DNA from: JAKAWQ01 sp035503055
Lineage (GTDB): Bacteria > Pseudomonadota > Alphaproteobacteria > Acetobacterales > Acetobacteraceae
Direction of reading: 5' to 3'
Assembly: GCA_035503055.1 (NCBI GenBank)
Contig: DATJTV010000347.1
Coordinates: 1 to 26,253, forward strand
DNA length: 26,253 bases
How positions within the stretch are numbered: position 1 is the stretch's first letter; the number at the start of each line of letters is the position of its first letter. Under the pieces are notes generated by a model, which was given only the letters and a program-made list of their open reading frames with translations, did no database searches and was not told the origin of the DNA. Below are positions 7,409 to 17,229 of this stretch, one piece after another. A program made the position numbers and the translations under genes.

Positions 7409-8287
7409 ATGCTGACGAAGGCCGAGATCGACGAATATCGTGAGATCGGAGCGATCGTCGTGCCGGACGTCCTCGGCGTAGCCGAGCTCGCGGAGTTGCG
7501 CGCCGCAACCGATGCGCTCGTCGCCGGCGCGTACGGGCTCAGCTCCCATAACGACATTTACGATCTCGAGGACAGCCACACGCCCGACGAGCCGCGCGTG
7601 CGCCGCATCAAGGCCGCGCACCTTCATCATCCCGTCTTCGCGCGCCTCGTCCGCCATCCGCGCATCGTCGCCGTGCTCCAGGACCTCTGGGGGCCGGATA
7701 TTCGCTTCGACACGGCGAAGCTCAACATGAAGTCCGCCGGTTTCGGCGCGGCCGTGGAATGGCATCAGGACTGGGCCTTCTATCCCCACACGAACGACGA
7801 TCTCGCCGCCGTCGGCGTGATGATGGACGACATGGCGCTCGAGAACGGCCCGCTCCTGATCGTGCCCGGCAGTCATCGCGGCCCGGTCTTCGATCACCAT
7901 GCCGATGGCGTGTTCTGCGGCGCGATGGATCCGGCGTGCGGCGAGGTCGATTTCTCGCGCGCGATCCCGCTCACCGGCAAGGCGGGATCGATCACGGTGC
8001 ATCACGTCCGCGCGGTGCACGGCTCGGCGCCCAACGCGTCCGCGCGCGACCGGCGGCTGCTCCTCTTCCAGTTCCGCGCCGCGGACGCCTGGCCGCTGCT
8101 CGGCTTCCCCGCCGGGATCGCGGCGTTCGACGCGCTGATGGCGGCCGGCCGGCCGACGCTCGCGCCGCGGCTCGCCGCGGTGCCGGTGCGTCTGCCGCTG
8201 CCGCCGGCCGCGCATCAGGGCTCGATCTACGAGAACCAGAAGGGGCTTTCGCGGCGCTATTTCGCCGACGAAGCAGCTTCCGTCTGA
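7409..8287 (+). CDS. Phytanoyl-CoA dioxygenase (PhyH) family protein
   Basis: This 292-residue protein is probably an Fe(II)/2-oxoglutarate-dependent oxygenase. The facial triad is visible: H119-x-D121 in EWHQDWAFYPHT and H204 in VRAVHGSAPN, with the 2-oxoglutarate-binding Arg in RRLLLFQFR (R215/R216). The GPLLIVPGSHRGP segment (147-159) is typical of bacterial PhyH proteins. Start ATG 7409 has a strong site (GGGAGGAAGG at 7396-7405). PhyH enzymes hydroxylate varied small molecules, so the substrate is open. The next two genes run in the same direction, 72 bases and then 4 overlapping bases away, consistent with an operon of PhyH, dehydrogenase and amidohydrolase. Confidence 0.9.
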   Translation: MLTKAEIDEYREIGAIVVPDVLGVAELAELRAATDALVAGAYGLSSHNDIYDLEDSHTPDEPRVRRIKAAHLHHPVFARLVRHPRIVAVLQDLWGPDIRFDTAKLNMKSAGFGAAVEWHQDWAFYPHTNDDLAAVGVMMDDMALENGPLLIVPGSHRGPVFDHHADGVFCGAMDPACGEVDFSRAIPLTGKAGSITVHHVRAVHGSAPNASARDRRLLLFQFRAADAWPLLGFPAGIAAFDALMAAGRPTLAPRLAAVPVRLPLPPAAHQGSIYENQKGLSRRYFADEAASV

Positions 8288-8359
8288 GCCCCGCCCCCTT
8301 CTGCAACCCGGCCGGCCCGGCCTATGCTCCCGGCGATTGCACGGCCGGGAGAACGGATC

Positions 8360-9229
8360 ATGCGCATTGCCGTAGTGGCCACGGGAGAGATGGGCGGCGG
8401 TATCGCCGCGCGATTGAAGGCGCGCGGGGCGGAGGTGTTCACCTCGCTTGCCGGACGGAGCGAGGCGAGCCGCGTGCGGGCGCGCGCCGCCGGGATCACG
8501 GTGATCGATGACGACGCGGCGCTGATCGCGAACGTCGAGATCTTTCTTTCCGTCGTTCCTCCGGACCGCGCCCGGGCCCTCGCCGAGCGCTTCGCCCCGG
8601 GCCTCGCCCGGGCGGGCGGAAAGATTCTCTACGCGGATTGCAACGCCGTGGCACCGGAGACGGTGCGGGCGATCGCCAAGATCGTCGCGGCGGCTGGCGC
8701 TCCGTTCGCCGATGCCGGGATCATCGGCGGGCCTCCCAAAGGAGACGACGCAGGCCCGCGGCTCTATGCCTCGGGCGAGGGTGCTGCGCGCCTCGCGGAG
8801 CTCACGCGCTTCGGGCTCGATATCCGGCCGATGGAAGGCGGGATCGGCGCCGCCTCCGCGCTCAAGCTCTCCTATGCGGCGCTCACCAAGGGGCTCACGG
8901 CGCTGGGCGTCGCGGCGGGGCAGGGGGCGGCGGCCGCCGGCGTTACCGATGCGCTCGCCGCCGAGCTCGCCTCGAGCCAGCCGGCGCTCTTCGCCTTCCT
9001 TGTGCGGGGCGTGCCGCGGATGTATCCAAAGGCGTACCGCTTCGTGGGCGAGATGGAGGAGATCGCGCGCTTCCTGGGCGATGCGGGCGCGGCGCAGATG
9101 TTCCTCGGCGCGGCCGGAGCCTACGAGGAAGTCGCGGCCGCCTGGTCCGAGGCGGGCGCCGATGCGCCGCTGCTCCGCGGGCTGGGCGCGGTGTTCGATG
9201 CGCAGCGCGCGAAGGAGCGGGCCGCGTGA
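8360..9229 (+). CDS. NAD(P)-dependent 3-hydroxyacid dehydrogenase-like protein with DUF1932 C-terminal domain
   Basis: The 289-residue protein has an N-terminal Rossmann fold (MRIAVVATGEMGGGIA, with GEMGGG as the dinucleotide loop) and a helical C-terminal domain of the DUF1932/phosphogluconate-dehydrogenase-like group. GGPPKG (123-128) and GIGAASALKLSYAALTKG (161-178) match the substrate-loop and catalytic-Lys region of beta-hydroxyacid dehydrogenases; K169 is the likely catalytic Lys. GRS at 32-34 after the second strand could favour NADPH (inference). ATG 8360 follows GGGAGAACGG and gives the canonical start right at the first beta strand. The stop overlaps the GTG of the amidohydrolase gene (GTGA). 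The substrate is unknown. Confidence 0.87.
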   Translation: MRIAVVATGEMGGGIAARLKARGAEVFTSLAGRSEASRVRARAAGITVIDDDAALIANVEIFLSVVPPDRARALAERFAPGLARAGGKILYADCNAVAPETVRAIAKIVAAAGAPFADAGIIGGPPKGDDAGPRLYASGEGAARLAELTRFGLDIRPMEGGIGAASALKLSYAALTKGLTALGVAAGQGAAAAGVTDALAAELASSQPALFAFLVRGVPRMYPKAYRFVGEMEEIARFLGDAGAAQMFLGAAGAYEEVAAAWSEAGADAPLLRGLGAVFDAQRAKERAA

Positions 9230-10461
9230 GCGCCTTCCTCTTCACCGGCGGGCGTTTCCTCGATCCGCGCCGCGACGCGCTGATCGAGGGCATCGAGGTC
9301 CTCGTCGAGGACGGGAAGGTCAAGGAGGTCTCCGACCGTCCGATCGCGGCGAGCGGGGCCGAGCGCATCGCGCTCGGCGGGCGGACGCTGATGCCCGGGC
9401 TGATCGATGCGCACATCCACATCGTGCTCGCCGAGGTCAATCTCGCCCTCCTCTCGGACGTGCCGCTCACGCTCCTTGCGGCCAAGGGCTCGGCCGCCAT
9501 GCGCGCGATGCTGATGCGCGGCTTCACCACGCTACGCGATGCGGGCGGGGCGGATTTCGGGATGAAGGCCGCCCGCGACAGCGGACTTTTCGAAGGCCCG
9601 CGGCTCTTCATCTCCGGCCAGGCGATCAGCCAGACGGGCGGGCACGCCGATTTCCGCCGCCGCACGGAGACGCGTTTCGCCTGCCCCTGCTGCTCCGGCC
9701 GAACCTGGACCGCGCGCATCGCCGACGGCGTTCCCGAGGTGGTGCAGGCGGTGCGCGACGAGCTGCGCAAGGGCGCGGACCAGATCAAGATCATGGTCTC
9801 GGGCGGCGTCGCCTCGCAGTCGGATCCTCTCGAGAGCGTGCAGTACCGGATGGACGAGATCGAGGCCGCGGTCGAGGAGGCGACGCGCTGGGGCACCTAT
9901 GTGTTGGCGCATGCCTATACGGCCGAGGCGATCGCGCGCGCGGTCCGCGGGGGCGTGCGCACGATCGAGCACGGCAACCTCATCGATCCGCCGACGGCGC
10001 GACTGATGGCCGAGCGCGGCGCCTATCTCGTGCCGACTTTGGTCGCCTACGATTCGCTCAAGAAGCGCGGGCCCGACTACGGGATGACCCGCTACAGCCT
10101 GGCGAAGAACGAGGTCGTCCTCGAGGCCGGTTTGCGCTCGCTCGAGATCTGCCGCGAGGCGGGCGTCAAGGTCGGCTTCGGCAGCGATCTTCTCGGTCAG
10201 CTTCAGAACGATCAGTGCAACGAGTTCACCATTCGCAGCGGCATAATGAGCCCGGCCGAGATCATTCGCTCCGCCACGATCGTCAATGCCGAGATCCTGC
10301 GCCGCGAGGGAAGGCTCGGCGAGATCGTTCCGGGGGCGGAGGCGGATCTCCTGGTCGTGGACGGCGATCCGTACCAGGACATTTCGCTCTTCCTCGGCGA
10401 AGGTCGCTCCATCCCCGCGATCATGCTGGAGGGGCGCTTCGTCAAGAATCAGCTGAACTGA
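9226..10461 (+). CDS. Metal-dependent amidohydrolase (imidazolonepropionase / Xaa-Pro dipeptidase-like)
   Basis: A GTG start overlapping the upstream stop, with GAAGGAG just before it, gives 411 residues. The amidohydrolase-superfamily metal site is complete: H63 and H65 in DAHIH, K188 in QIKIMVSGG (candidate carboxylated Lys bridging two metals), H229 in LAHAY, H249 in IEHGN and D321 in GFGSD. The C-terminal segment NAEILRREGRLGEIVPGAEADLL splits into helix and the usual closing beta-sandwich motif. The subgroup includes imidazolonepropionase-like and Xaa-Pro/Xaa-Arg dipeptidases that cleave cyclic amides or dipeptides. A Cys-rich insertion CPCC is at 153-156. The gene ends 12 bases before the convergent permease gene. 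Confidence 0.9.
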   Translation: MSAFLFTGGRFLDPRRDALIEGIEVLVEDGKVKEVSDRPIAASGAERIALGGRTLMPGLIDAHIHIVLAEVNLALLSDVPLTLLAAKGSAAMRAMLMRGFTTLRDAGGADFGMKAARDSGLFEGPRLFISGQAISQTGGHADFRRRTETRFACPCCSGRTWTARIADGVPEVVQAVRDELRKGADQIKIMVSGGVASQSDPLESVQYRMDEIEAAVEEATRWGTYVLAHAYTAEAIARAVRGGVRTIEHGNLIDPPTARLMAERGAYLVPTLVAYDSLKKRGPDYGMTRYSLAKNEVVLEAGLRSLEICREAGVKVGFGSDLLGQLQNDQCNEFTIRSGIMSPAEIIRSATIVNAEILRREGRLGEIVPGAEADLLVVDGDPYQDISLFLGEGRSIPAIMLEGRFVKNQLN

Positions 10462-10473
10462 ATCGCGCCAACG

Positions 10474-11358
10474 TCAAGGGGCGCGATAGCGCTCCGGGAT
10501 CATGCGATTGGCGAGAACGGCGAGAAAGATCGTTGTCATCATCAGGATGAAGGCGGTGGCGGCGGAGAAGGGCCAATTATTGTTGTCGGCGAACTCCGTA
10601 TAAACCTGTGTCGCCATCATGTGAAAGCGCGGCCCGCCGAGCAGGAGCGGGGTGGCGTAGGCATTCATGCTGAGAATGAAGCAGAGGATGGCTGCGATCG
10701 AGAGGCCGGGGAGCGAGAGCGGCCAGATCACGCGGCGGAACGAGCGCGCGGGTGCCGCGCCGAGGCTTGCGGCCGCGTCCTCGAGCGCGGGATCGATGCG
10801 CTCGAAGACGGCCTGGAGCATCAGGACCATATAGGGCAGGTTGAAGGACACGATACCGATCACCACGGCGGCCGGCGTGTACATCATGTCGAACGCCGCC
10901 GATCCGCCGAGCGCCGAGACCGCGAGGCTCAGGATTCCGCCATGTGTGAAGAGGATCATCCAGCCGACCGTGCGGGACGTGGCGCCCATGAAGAGCGGCA
11001 GGATAAGGGCGAGGACCATCGCCGACTTGGCCCGGCTCTGCGTGCGTGCCAGGCGATAGGCGATCGGCGCGCCGAAGAGCAGGCAGAAGAAAGTGGTGCT
11101 GGCGGCAACCTCGATCGTCAGGCGGAGGATGCCGAGATAGAAGGGATTGGTGATGAAGGCGGCGTAGTTTGCCCCGGTGATCGCTGGAATGATCATCAAG
11201 GTGGGGTCGAAGCGGTCGAGGCTGTAGCGGAAGAGGAGGACGAGCGGCGCCGCGAGTGTCACGAGGATGAGCACGCTCGCCGGCCCGAGCAGGACGCCCG
11301 CCGAGAGCTCCCGCCGCCGGGGCGCGGCTGGAGCGGCAACTGAGAGCGCCTGATCCAT
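10474..11358 (-). CDS. ABC transporter permease, spermidine/putrescine (PotB) type
   Basis: This 294-residue inner-membrane protein is one of two permeases of a PotABCD-like importer. After a short cytoplasmic N-terminus it has a first helix (about 20-43), a periplasmic segment, and a core of five more hydrophobic stretches. The EAA coupling loop is LEDAAASLGAAPARSF, followed by RRVIWPLSLPG. ATG 11358 lies 15 bases after the binding-protein stop, so it is the last gene of a minus-strand operon (second permease, binding protein, this permease). Only weak Shine-Dalgarno character (GAGCGCAG) is visible. Homologues import polyamines, thiamine, iron, phosphonates and other small cations or anions. 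Confidence 0.9.
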   Translation of the reverse strand: MDQALSVAAPAAPRRRELSAGVLLGPASVLILVTLAAPLVLLFRYSLDRFDPTLMIIPAITGANYAAFITNPFYLGILRLTIEVAASTTFFCLLFGAPIAYRLARTQSRAKSAMVLALILPLFMGATSRTVGWMILFTHGGILSLAVSALGGSAAFDMMYTPAAVVIGIVSFNLPYMVLMLQAVFERIDPALEDAAASLGAAPARSFRRVIWPLSLPGLSIAAILCFILSMNAYATPLLLGGPRFHMMATQVYTEFADNNNWPFSAATAFILMMTTIFLAVLANRMIPERYRAP

Positions 11359-11373
11359 CCGTGGGCTGCGCTC

Positions 11374-12435
11374 TCAACCCCGCGCGATGGTGGAGTTCCA
11401 CCAGGTATTGATCTCGGGCAGCGCCTTTACGTCGTACGCATAGTCGGGCACGAAGAGCTTCGGCTTCGGGGTCGGGAAGGCGAGCTGCTTCGCGATCTTG
11501 CCGGTGAGCGGGGCGTTGTTCACGGTCGGCAGGTAGCCCATGGTGGCGGCGAAGCCGCGCTGCGCCGATGGTGCAAGGACCTCGTTCAGATATTCGTAGG
11601 CGCCTTCCTTGTTCGGCGCGTTCTTCGGCACCACGAATCCCGAGACGTAGAGCACGCTCCCTTCCTTGGGGAAGGCGGCGGCGACGTCGATCCCGGCGTT
11701 CTGCCACATCGCGACGCGCGCGAGCCACATCAGGCCGAGTTCGATCTCACCCGACTTGAAGGCAGGCCCGATCGAATCGGTCTCGGGATAGAGCCGAAAT
11801 CCGTTCGCGTTGACCTTCTCCATCAGCGGTTTGGCCTTGTCGAACGCATCGACATTGCCGGCAGCGTAGAGGGCAGCGGCCATCATGATGTAGAAATCGT
11901 TCCCGGTCGGCATGCCGATCTTCCCCTTGTACGCGGGGTTCATGAGGTCGGAGAAGCTCGTCGGAGGCGATGTCAGCTTCGTCGGATCGTAGATGAGGAT
12001 CTGGGCGCTGTAGATGTGCGGGACGAAGAACGGGAATTCCAGCAAGGGATCGACATGGGCCAGATTCGGAATCTTCTTGGCATCCAGTGGCTCGAGCAGC
12101 CCGAGATTGCCGAGCCGATAGGCCCCCGGCGCCTCGATAGCCGCGACGTCGAGCGTGCCCCGCGGCAGCATGCGCTGGGCGACGATCTGGGCCATGCGCG
12201 GCGGCTCGTTCGCTGGCGCAAAGACGACGTTCCAGCCCTTGGGGGTGAGGATCGGGTCTACGATGTTGATCTGCTGCAGATGCTGGTAGTCGCCTCCCCA
12301 GGTGCCGACAACGACGCGCCTGCTGGCTGCGCGCGCGGCAGAGGGAAGGAGCGCCGGCGCGGCGAGCGCGGCGGTGGCGCCGAGCAGGCGGCGTCGGGAG
12401 AGGGAGTGCGCCAAGGGCGTCGGTTGGTCGGTCAT
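11374..12435 (-). CDS. ABC transporter substrate-binding protein, PotD/SBP_bac_8-like
   Basis: The 353-residue exported protein has a twin-arginine signal (SRRRLLGATAALAAPALL, cleavage after about ARA). The mature part begins RRVVVGTWGGDYQ, the standard first strand of polyamine/Fe-type periplasmic binding proteins. Further family features are LLEPLDAKKIPNL, the hinge strand IYSAQILIYDPTKL and GKIGMPTG. ATG 12435 has GGAGG about 10 bases upstream, within a small CGGAG/CTCCG palindrome that could affect access to it. It captures the substrate for the neighbouring permeases. The binding-site residues of spermidine-specific PotD cannot be assigned with confidence, so the ligand is open. Confidence 0.9.
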   Translation of the reverse strand: MTDQPTPLAHSLSRRRLLGATAALAAPALLPSAARAASRRVVVGTWGGDYQHLQQINIVDPILTPKGWNVVFAPANEPPRMAQIVAQRMLPRGTLDVAAIEAPGAYRLGNLGLLEPLDAKKIPNLAHVDPLLEFPFFVPHIYSAQILIYDPTKLTSPPTSFSDLMNPAYKGKIGMPTGNDFYIMMAAALYAAGNVDAFDKAKPLMEKVNANGFRLYPETDSIGPAFKSGEIELGLMWLARVAMWQNAGIDVAAAFPKEGSVLYVSGFVVPKNAPNKEGAYEYLNEVLAPSAQRGFAATMGYLPTVNNAPLTGKIAKQLAFPTPKPKLFVPDYAYDVKALPEINTWWNSTIARG

Positions 12436-12508
12436 GATTGCGGAGCCTCCGGTTGCAAGATGTGGGATGAGCGGGGTCGGGAGCAGGGCGAGATTCTCCA
12501 GGGGACAA

Positions 12509-13366
12509 TCATCTTACGATCCTGCCCAGCCGGATGACGAAGCGATCGATCATCAGGAGCCCGGCGCCGATTAGGGCCATCTGCATCACGGTCGTCGCCG
12601 AGATCAGCGGGTCGATGTGGTATTTGAGGTAACCGAGGATCGCGATCGGCAGCGTCGTCATGCCGGGGCTGACGAGGAAGAGCGTCATCTCGAGCTCGCC
12701 GAACGTGGCGATGAAGGAGAACAGCGTTGCCGCGATCAGGCCCTGGCGCATGGCAGGCAGGGTGACACGGCGGAAGACCGCCCACGGCGGTGCACCGAGG
12801 CTCGCCGCCGCCTCCTCTGCGGCGCGGTCCTCGTTGACCAGGCTCGCGACGACGAGGCGCACCACCCAGGGCGTGGTGATCATCATGTGCCCGGCGAGAA
12901 GAACGTAGAAAGAGCCGGCGAGTGCGGCGCCCGTCACTTCCTCGACGCTGACGGCCAGGAGGTAGATGGCGAGGCCGACCGCGATAAGCGGCACGGTCAG
13001 CGGTGCCAGCAGCAAGGTGCCGATGGCCGGCTTGGCACGAAAGTCCCGGCGCACCAGCGCGAGGCCCGCCGGCACGCCGAGGAGGAGGCTCGCCGGCACC
13101 GCGATCGCGGCCACTTCGAGCGTTGTGAGAAGAGGTCCTGCGAAATGCGGGATCACCGCTTCGTACCACCCGAGCGTATAGCCGCGCGGCGGGAAGATGA
13201 TCAGTTGCTCGTTGAAAAAGCTCAAATAGACGGTGAGGATGAGGGGCAGGAAGATGAGAACGAGGCCGCCGGCGATGAGGAAGCCGAGCGCCAGGCGGCC
13301 GAGTGGAGCGGAAAGGCGCACGGTCGGCTTCGCGGCTGATGACGCGCCAGGCGGAATTGCCGACAC
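12509..13366 (-). CDS. ABC transporter permease, spermidine/putrescine (PotC) type
   Basis: This is the second transmembrane subunit of the PotABCD-like importer and the first gene of its minus-strand operon. With GTG 13366 as start it has 285 residues: a short cytoplasmic tail (VSAIPPGASSAAK), then the first helix LGFLIAGGLVLIFLPLI, a periplasmic part with GYTLGWYEAV, four or five more helices, and the EAA loop AEEAAASLGAPPWAVF with RRVTLPAMRQG. GTG 13366 has GGAG about 10 bases upstream. In-frame ATGs at 13438 and 13498 would add 24 or 44 low-complexity Arg/Pro/Gly residues without a better ribosome site. The product is certain; the start is not. Confidence 0.85.
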   Translation of the reverse strand: MSAIPPGASSAAKPTVRLSAPLGRLALGFLIAGGLVLIFLPLILTVYLSFFNEQLIIFPPRGYTLGWYEAVIPHFAGPLLTTLEVAAIAVPASLLLGVPAGLALVRRDFRAKPAIGTLLLAPLTVPLIAVGLAIYLLAVSVEEVTGAALAGSFYVLLAGHMMITTPWVVRLVVASLVNEDRAAEEAAASLGAPPWAVFRRVTLPAMRQGLIAATLFSFIATFGELEMTLFLVSPGMTTLPIAILGYLKYHIDPLISATTVMQMALIGAGLLMIDRFVIRLGRIVR

Positions 13367-13545
13367 CCGTGTTTCGCTCCGACCCCCGAATAGCCGTCCC
13401 GCGGGCGGTTTGGGCCCTGGCGGGCCGCGTGCTGCCATCCGCCCTATTTGGCGCGCGCGAGCCGGACGGTAACCGGCCGAGGCGCCGGCGGCAAGCATGA
13501 GCGTCCGCGCTTGACGCGGAAAGGGCCGCCGGACAAGGATCGCGC
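13367..13545. promoter_or_regulatory. Divergent intergenic region of the PotABCD-like importer
   Basis: About 180 bases separate the chosen permease start (minus strand) from the ATPase start (plus strand) and must carry both promoters, unless the permease starts further upstream. I see no convincing operator palindrome or -35/-10 pair here. A divergent layout would let one regulator control the whole importer. Confidence 0.4.
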
Positions 13546-14724
<1,179 letters not shown>

Positions 14725-14735
14725 CACCAGGCCGC

Positions 14736-16568
14736 ATGCAAGAGAGCAACGAAGAGGGCGGGTGGACTCTGCCGCCCGGCCGCTATCTCAAAAAGCGCCC
14801 GCCGCAATACCAGCTGCCCACGCGACCGCTCTCGCGCTACCTCGCGATGACGGACGGGAGCCGGCTAGCGCTCGATCTCTACCTTCCACAAGGTGCCGAG
14901 GCGACGCTGCCGACAATCCTCCTCCTCACGCCCTACTACCGGCGCTTCGCACTGGCCCCCGACGCGCCCCCCGGCACCGAACCAAGCCCGAGCGCAGGGC
15001 GATGGCGCGACCTTTTCGTCCCCCGCGGCTACGCGCTGGCGGTGGTGGACGTGCGCGGCAGTGGTGCGAGCTTCGGCACGCGCGATGCATTCCGCTCGCC
15101 GCGCGAACGGAGCGACTACCATGCCATCGCCGAATGGATCGCCGGGCAGAAATGGTCGAACGGTCGTATCGGCGCGACCGGAATCTCCTATGTCGGCGCG
15201 GCAGCCGACTTTCTCGCCTCCACCGGCCATCCCGCAGTCCGCGCGATCGCGCCGATCTCGGCGGTGTGGGACACCTACACCGATCATTACTACCCCGGCG
15301 GCATCCTGCTCGACCGCCTGGCCGGCCAATACGACCATCTGATGCAGGCGCTCGATCGCGACAGGCGCGAGGCGCTCGCATGCTTCGCCTATTTCCGCGA
15401 TCCGAGCTTTCGCGGGCCGCAGCCGGTGGACGAGGACCCGGACGCAACCTCGCGCGATCAGGCGGTCGCCGAGCACGGAGCCAATTTCCGCATGCCTTCC
15501 TTCATCGCGGAGTTTCCGTTCCGCGATTCCGCGCTGCCCTACGATCCCGCTTTCACGCCGTCCTCCTTCAGCCCATGCGGCTTTGCCGCCGGCATCCCGC
15601 CCGACATCGCGGTGTTCTCGATCTCGGGCTGGATGGATGGCGCGGGCTATGCGAACGCGGCGATCGCGCGCTTCCTCACCCTTCCCAACCCGAAGCGCCA
15701 TTTGCTCCTCGGCCCCTGGGACCATGGCGCGCGGATCAATGTCTCGCCGTGGCGCAAATCGCCGCTCCCGCAATTCGCGCTCGCGGGCGCGCTGCTCCGC
15801 TTCTTCGACCATTACCTCGCCGAGTGGCCCAATGACCTCGGGGACGAGAAGCGCGTGCATTATTTCAGCCTGCATGCCGAGAAATGGCACACCGCGGACA
15901 CCTGGCCGCCTTTCTCCGCAACCCGCCAATTCTTCCTCGATTCCGCCGAAACGCTCTCGCCCGCCCCCGGGGCCGAAGGAACGGACACGCTCATCGCGGA
16001 CTTCACCGCCGGTACCGGCACGAACACGCGCTACGAACGTCTGGCCGCGGTGGACGCGCGCGAATACTACCCGGACTGGGCGGAGCGCAGCCGGGCCATG
16101 CTCCACTATCTCTCGGCACCGCTCTCGCAGCCTGCGGAAATGACCGGACACGCCGTTCTCTCGCTCCGTATTTGCGCAAGCGAGCCGGATGCCGGGCTCT
16201 TCGCCTATCTCTCGGAAATCGAAGCCGACGGCATGATCCGCTACGTGACCGAGGGCGTGCTGCGCGCGCTCCATCGTGCCGAACGGCCCGCACCCGGCGA
16301 GTATCGCGCCGTCTGGCCCTGGCACAGCCACGCCCGCGCGGACGCCGCACCGCTCACGCCCGGCGTGCCGGTCTCGCTCCGCATCGTCTTCCTGCCTACC
16401 TCGTGGATTTTTTCCGCCGGCAGCCGCGTCCGCCTCTCGCTCGCCGGCGCCGATGCGGACCATTTCGCCCAAGTCCCACACGGACGCCCGCCCTTGCTCG
16501 AAATCCACCGCGCCTTCTCGACACTCGAGCTGCCGTGGCGTTCGGCCTCTCTCAGGCGAGAGGACTGA
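14736..16568 (+). CDS. CocE/NonD family serine hydrolase (X-Pro dipeptidyl-peptidase S15 fold)
   Basis: This 610-residue protein has the CocE layout: an alpha/beta-hydrolase domain with a cap, then a C-terminal jelly-roll. The catalytic triad reads S151 in GATGISYVG, D301 in GWMDG and H330 in GPWDHG. The TPYYR Tyr (67 or 68) is the likely oxyanion residue. DVRGSGASFG (105-114) is another hallmark. The jelly-roll includes MTGHAVLSLRI and ends near SLAGADADHF. Relatives hydrolyse esters (cocaine esterase), beta-lactam side chains or X-Pro peptides. No signal peptide is visible, so it is probably cytoplasmic. It lies 11 bases downstream of the ATPase gene, which suggests it acts on the imported compound (inference). 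Its last 17 bases overlap the convergent NnrU gene. Confidence 0.9.
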   Translation: MQESNEEGGWTLPPGRYLKKRPPQYQLPTRPLSRYLAMTDGSRLALDLYLPQGAEATLPTILLLTPYYRRFALAPDAPPGTEPSPSAGRWRDLFVPRGYALAVVDVRGSGASFGTRDAFRSPRERSDYHAIAEWIAGQKWSNGRIGATGISYVGAAADFLASTGHPAVRAIAPISAVWDTYTDHYYPGGILLDRLAGQYDHLMQALDRDRREALACFAYFRDPSFRGPQPVDEDPDATSRDQAVAEHGANFRMPSFIAEFPFRDSALPYDPAFTPSSFSPCGFAAGIPPDIAVFSISGWMDGAGYANAAIARFLTLPNPKRHLLLGPWDHGARINVSPWRKSPLPQFALAGALLRFFDHYLAEWPNDLGDEKRVHYFSLHAEKWHTADTWPPFSATRQFFLDSAETLSPAPGAEGTDTLIADFTAGTGTNTRYERLAAVDAREYYPDWAERSRAMLHYLSAPLSQPAEMTGHAVLSLRICASEPDAGLFAYLSEIEADGMIRYVTEGVLRALHRAERPAPGEYRAVWPWHSHARADAAPLTPGVPVSLRIVFLPTSWIFSAGSRVRLSLAGADADHFAQVPHGRPPLLEIHRAFSTLELPWRSASLRRED

Positions 16569-17229
16569 CGCCGAAGAGAAAGCGGTGGACGAAGGCGAGA
16601 AAAGCGACCCACGCCACGAAAGCCGCGAGCGGGCCGATCCAGCCGATCTCGGAAAGCACCAAGCGGTTGCGGCCGGCGATGATGGCGCCGAACGGAAGGA
16701 TGGAGGTGCCGCGCGCGAGCTCGGTCCACAGGGGAGGATTGTTCGCGGCGAGCTTGGCGTCGATCGAGGGCATGCCCCAGATCGCGGTGACGAGGATGGA
16801 GCCAAAAAACAAAAAACCGTCCGCTGTGCCGAGCGCGATCATGTGCACGCCGGCCCAGAGCGCGAAGGACCAGAGCATCGGGTGGCGAGTCACGCGCTGC
16901 ATGCCTCGTGCCGGCTCGGGCGGTGCGTTCTCCCCGCCGATCGAGGTCAGGTTGCGTGTCGTCAGGGCCCCGGCGAGGAGGATGAAGGCAAGGAGCATGA
17001 CGAGCGTGAGGAAATCCCTGAGCCCGCGCGGCGTGAACCAGACCGGCATCACCGGTGCGCTTCGGTAGGCGGCGATCAGGAAGGCGAGCGTGGCGAGCGA
17101 GATCACCGAAAAAGCGGCACGGAATCGCGCCAAGCCGAACTGCCGCACCAGCGCGCCGCGCAGCGAGGTCCCGGCGAGGCCCGAATGCACCGCAATCCAG
17201 ACGATCGCCGCGAGGACCAGCAGCCTCAT
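16552..17229 (-). CDS. nnrU: NnrU family membrane protein
   Basis: This 225-residue integral membrane protein has about six hydrophobic stretches. The core RVTRHPMLWSFALWAG (112-127), followed by GTADGFLFFGSI, is the conserved NnrU segment. NnrU was first described with nitrite/nitric-oxide reduction genes in Rhodobacter, and its fold resembles isoprenylcysteine methyltransferase-type membrane enzymes. The molecular role is not established, and no denitrification genes are in this window. ATG 17229 overlaps the stop of the radical SAM gene (TCAT on the plus strand), so the two are translationally coupled. The 3' end overlaps the convergent hydrolase by 17 bases. Confidence 0.88.
   Translation of the reverse strand: MRLLVLAAIVWIAVHSGLAGTSLRGALVRQFGLARFRAAFSVISLATLAFLIAAYRSAPVMPVWFTPRGLRDFLTLVMLLAFILLAGALTTRNLTSIGGENAPPEPARGMQRVTRHPMLWSFALWAGVHMIALGTADGFLFFGSILVTAIWGMPSIDAKLAANNPPLWTELARGTSILPFGAIIAGRNRLVLSEIGWIGPLAAFVAWVAFLAFVHRFLFGVSPLA

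Noticed and set aside
8712..10550. 612-codon plus-strand frame across the dehydrogenase and amidohydrolase genes
   Set aside because: It is an out-of-frame reading of two well-supported genes, with extreme Arg content.
14865..16805. 646-codon minus-strand open frame opposite the CocE-type hydrolase
   Set aside because: Its composition is shadow-like (Arg/Glu/Gly/Val), it has no motif, and the opposite strand has a full catalytic triad.
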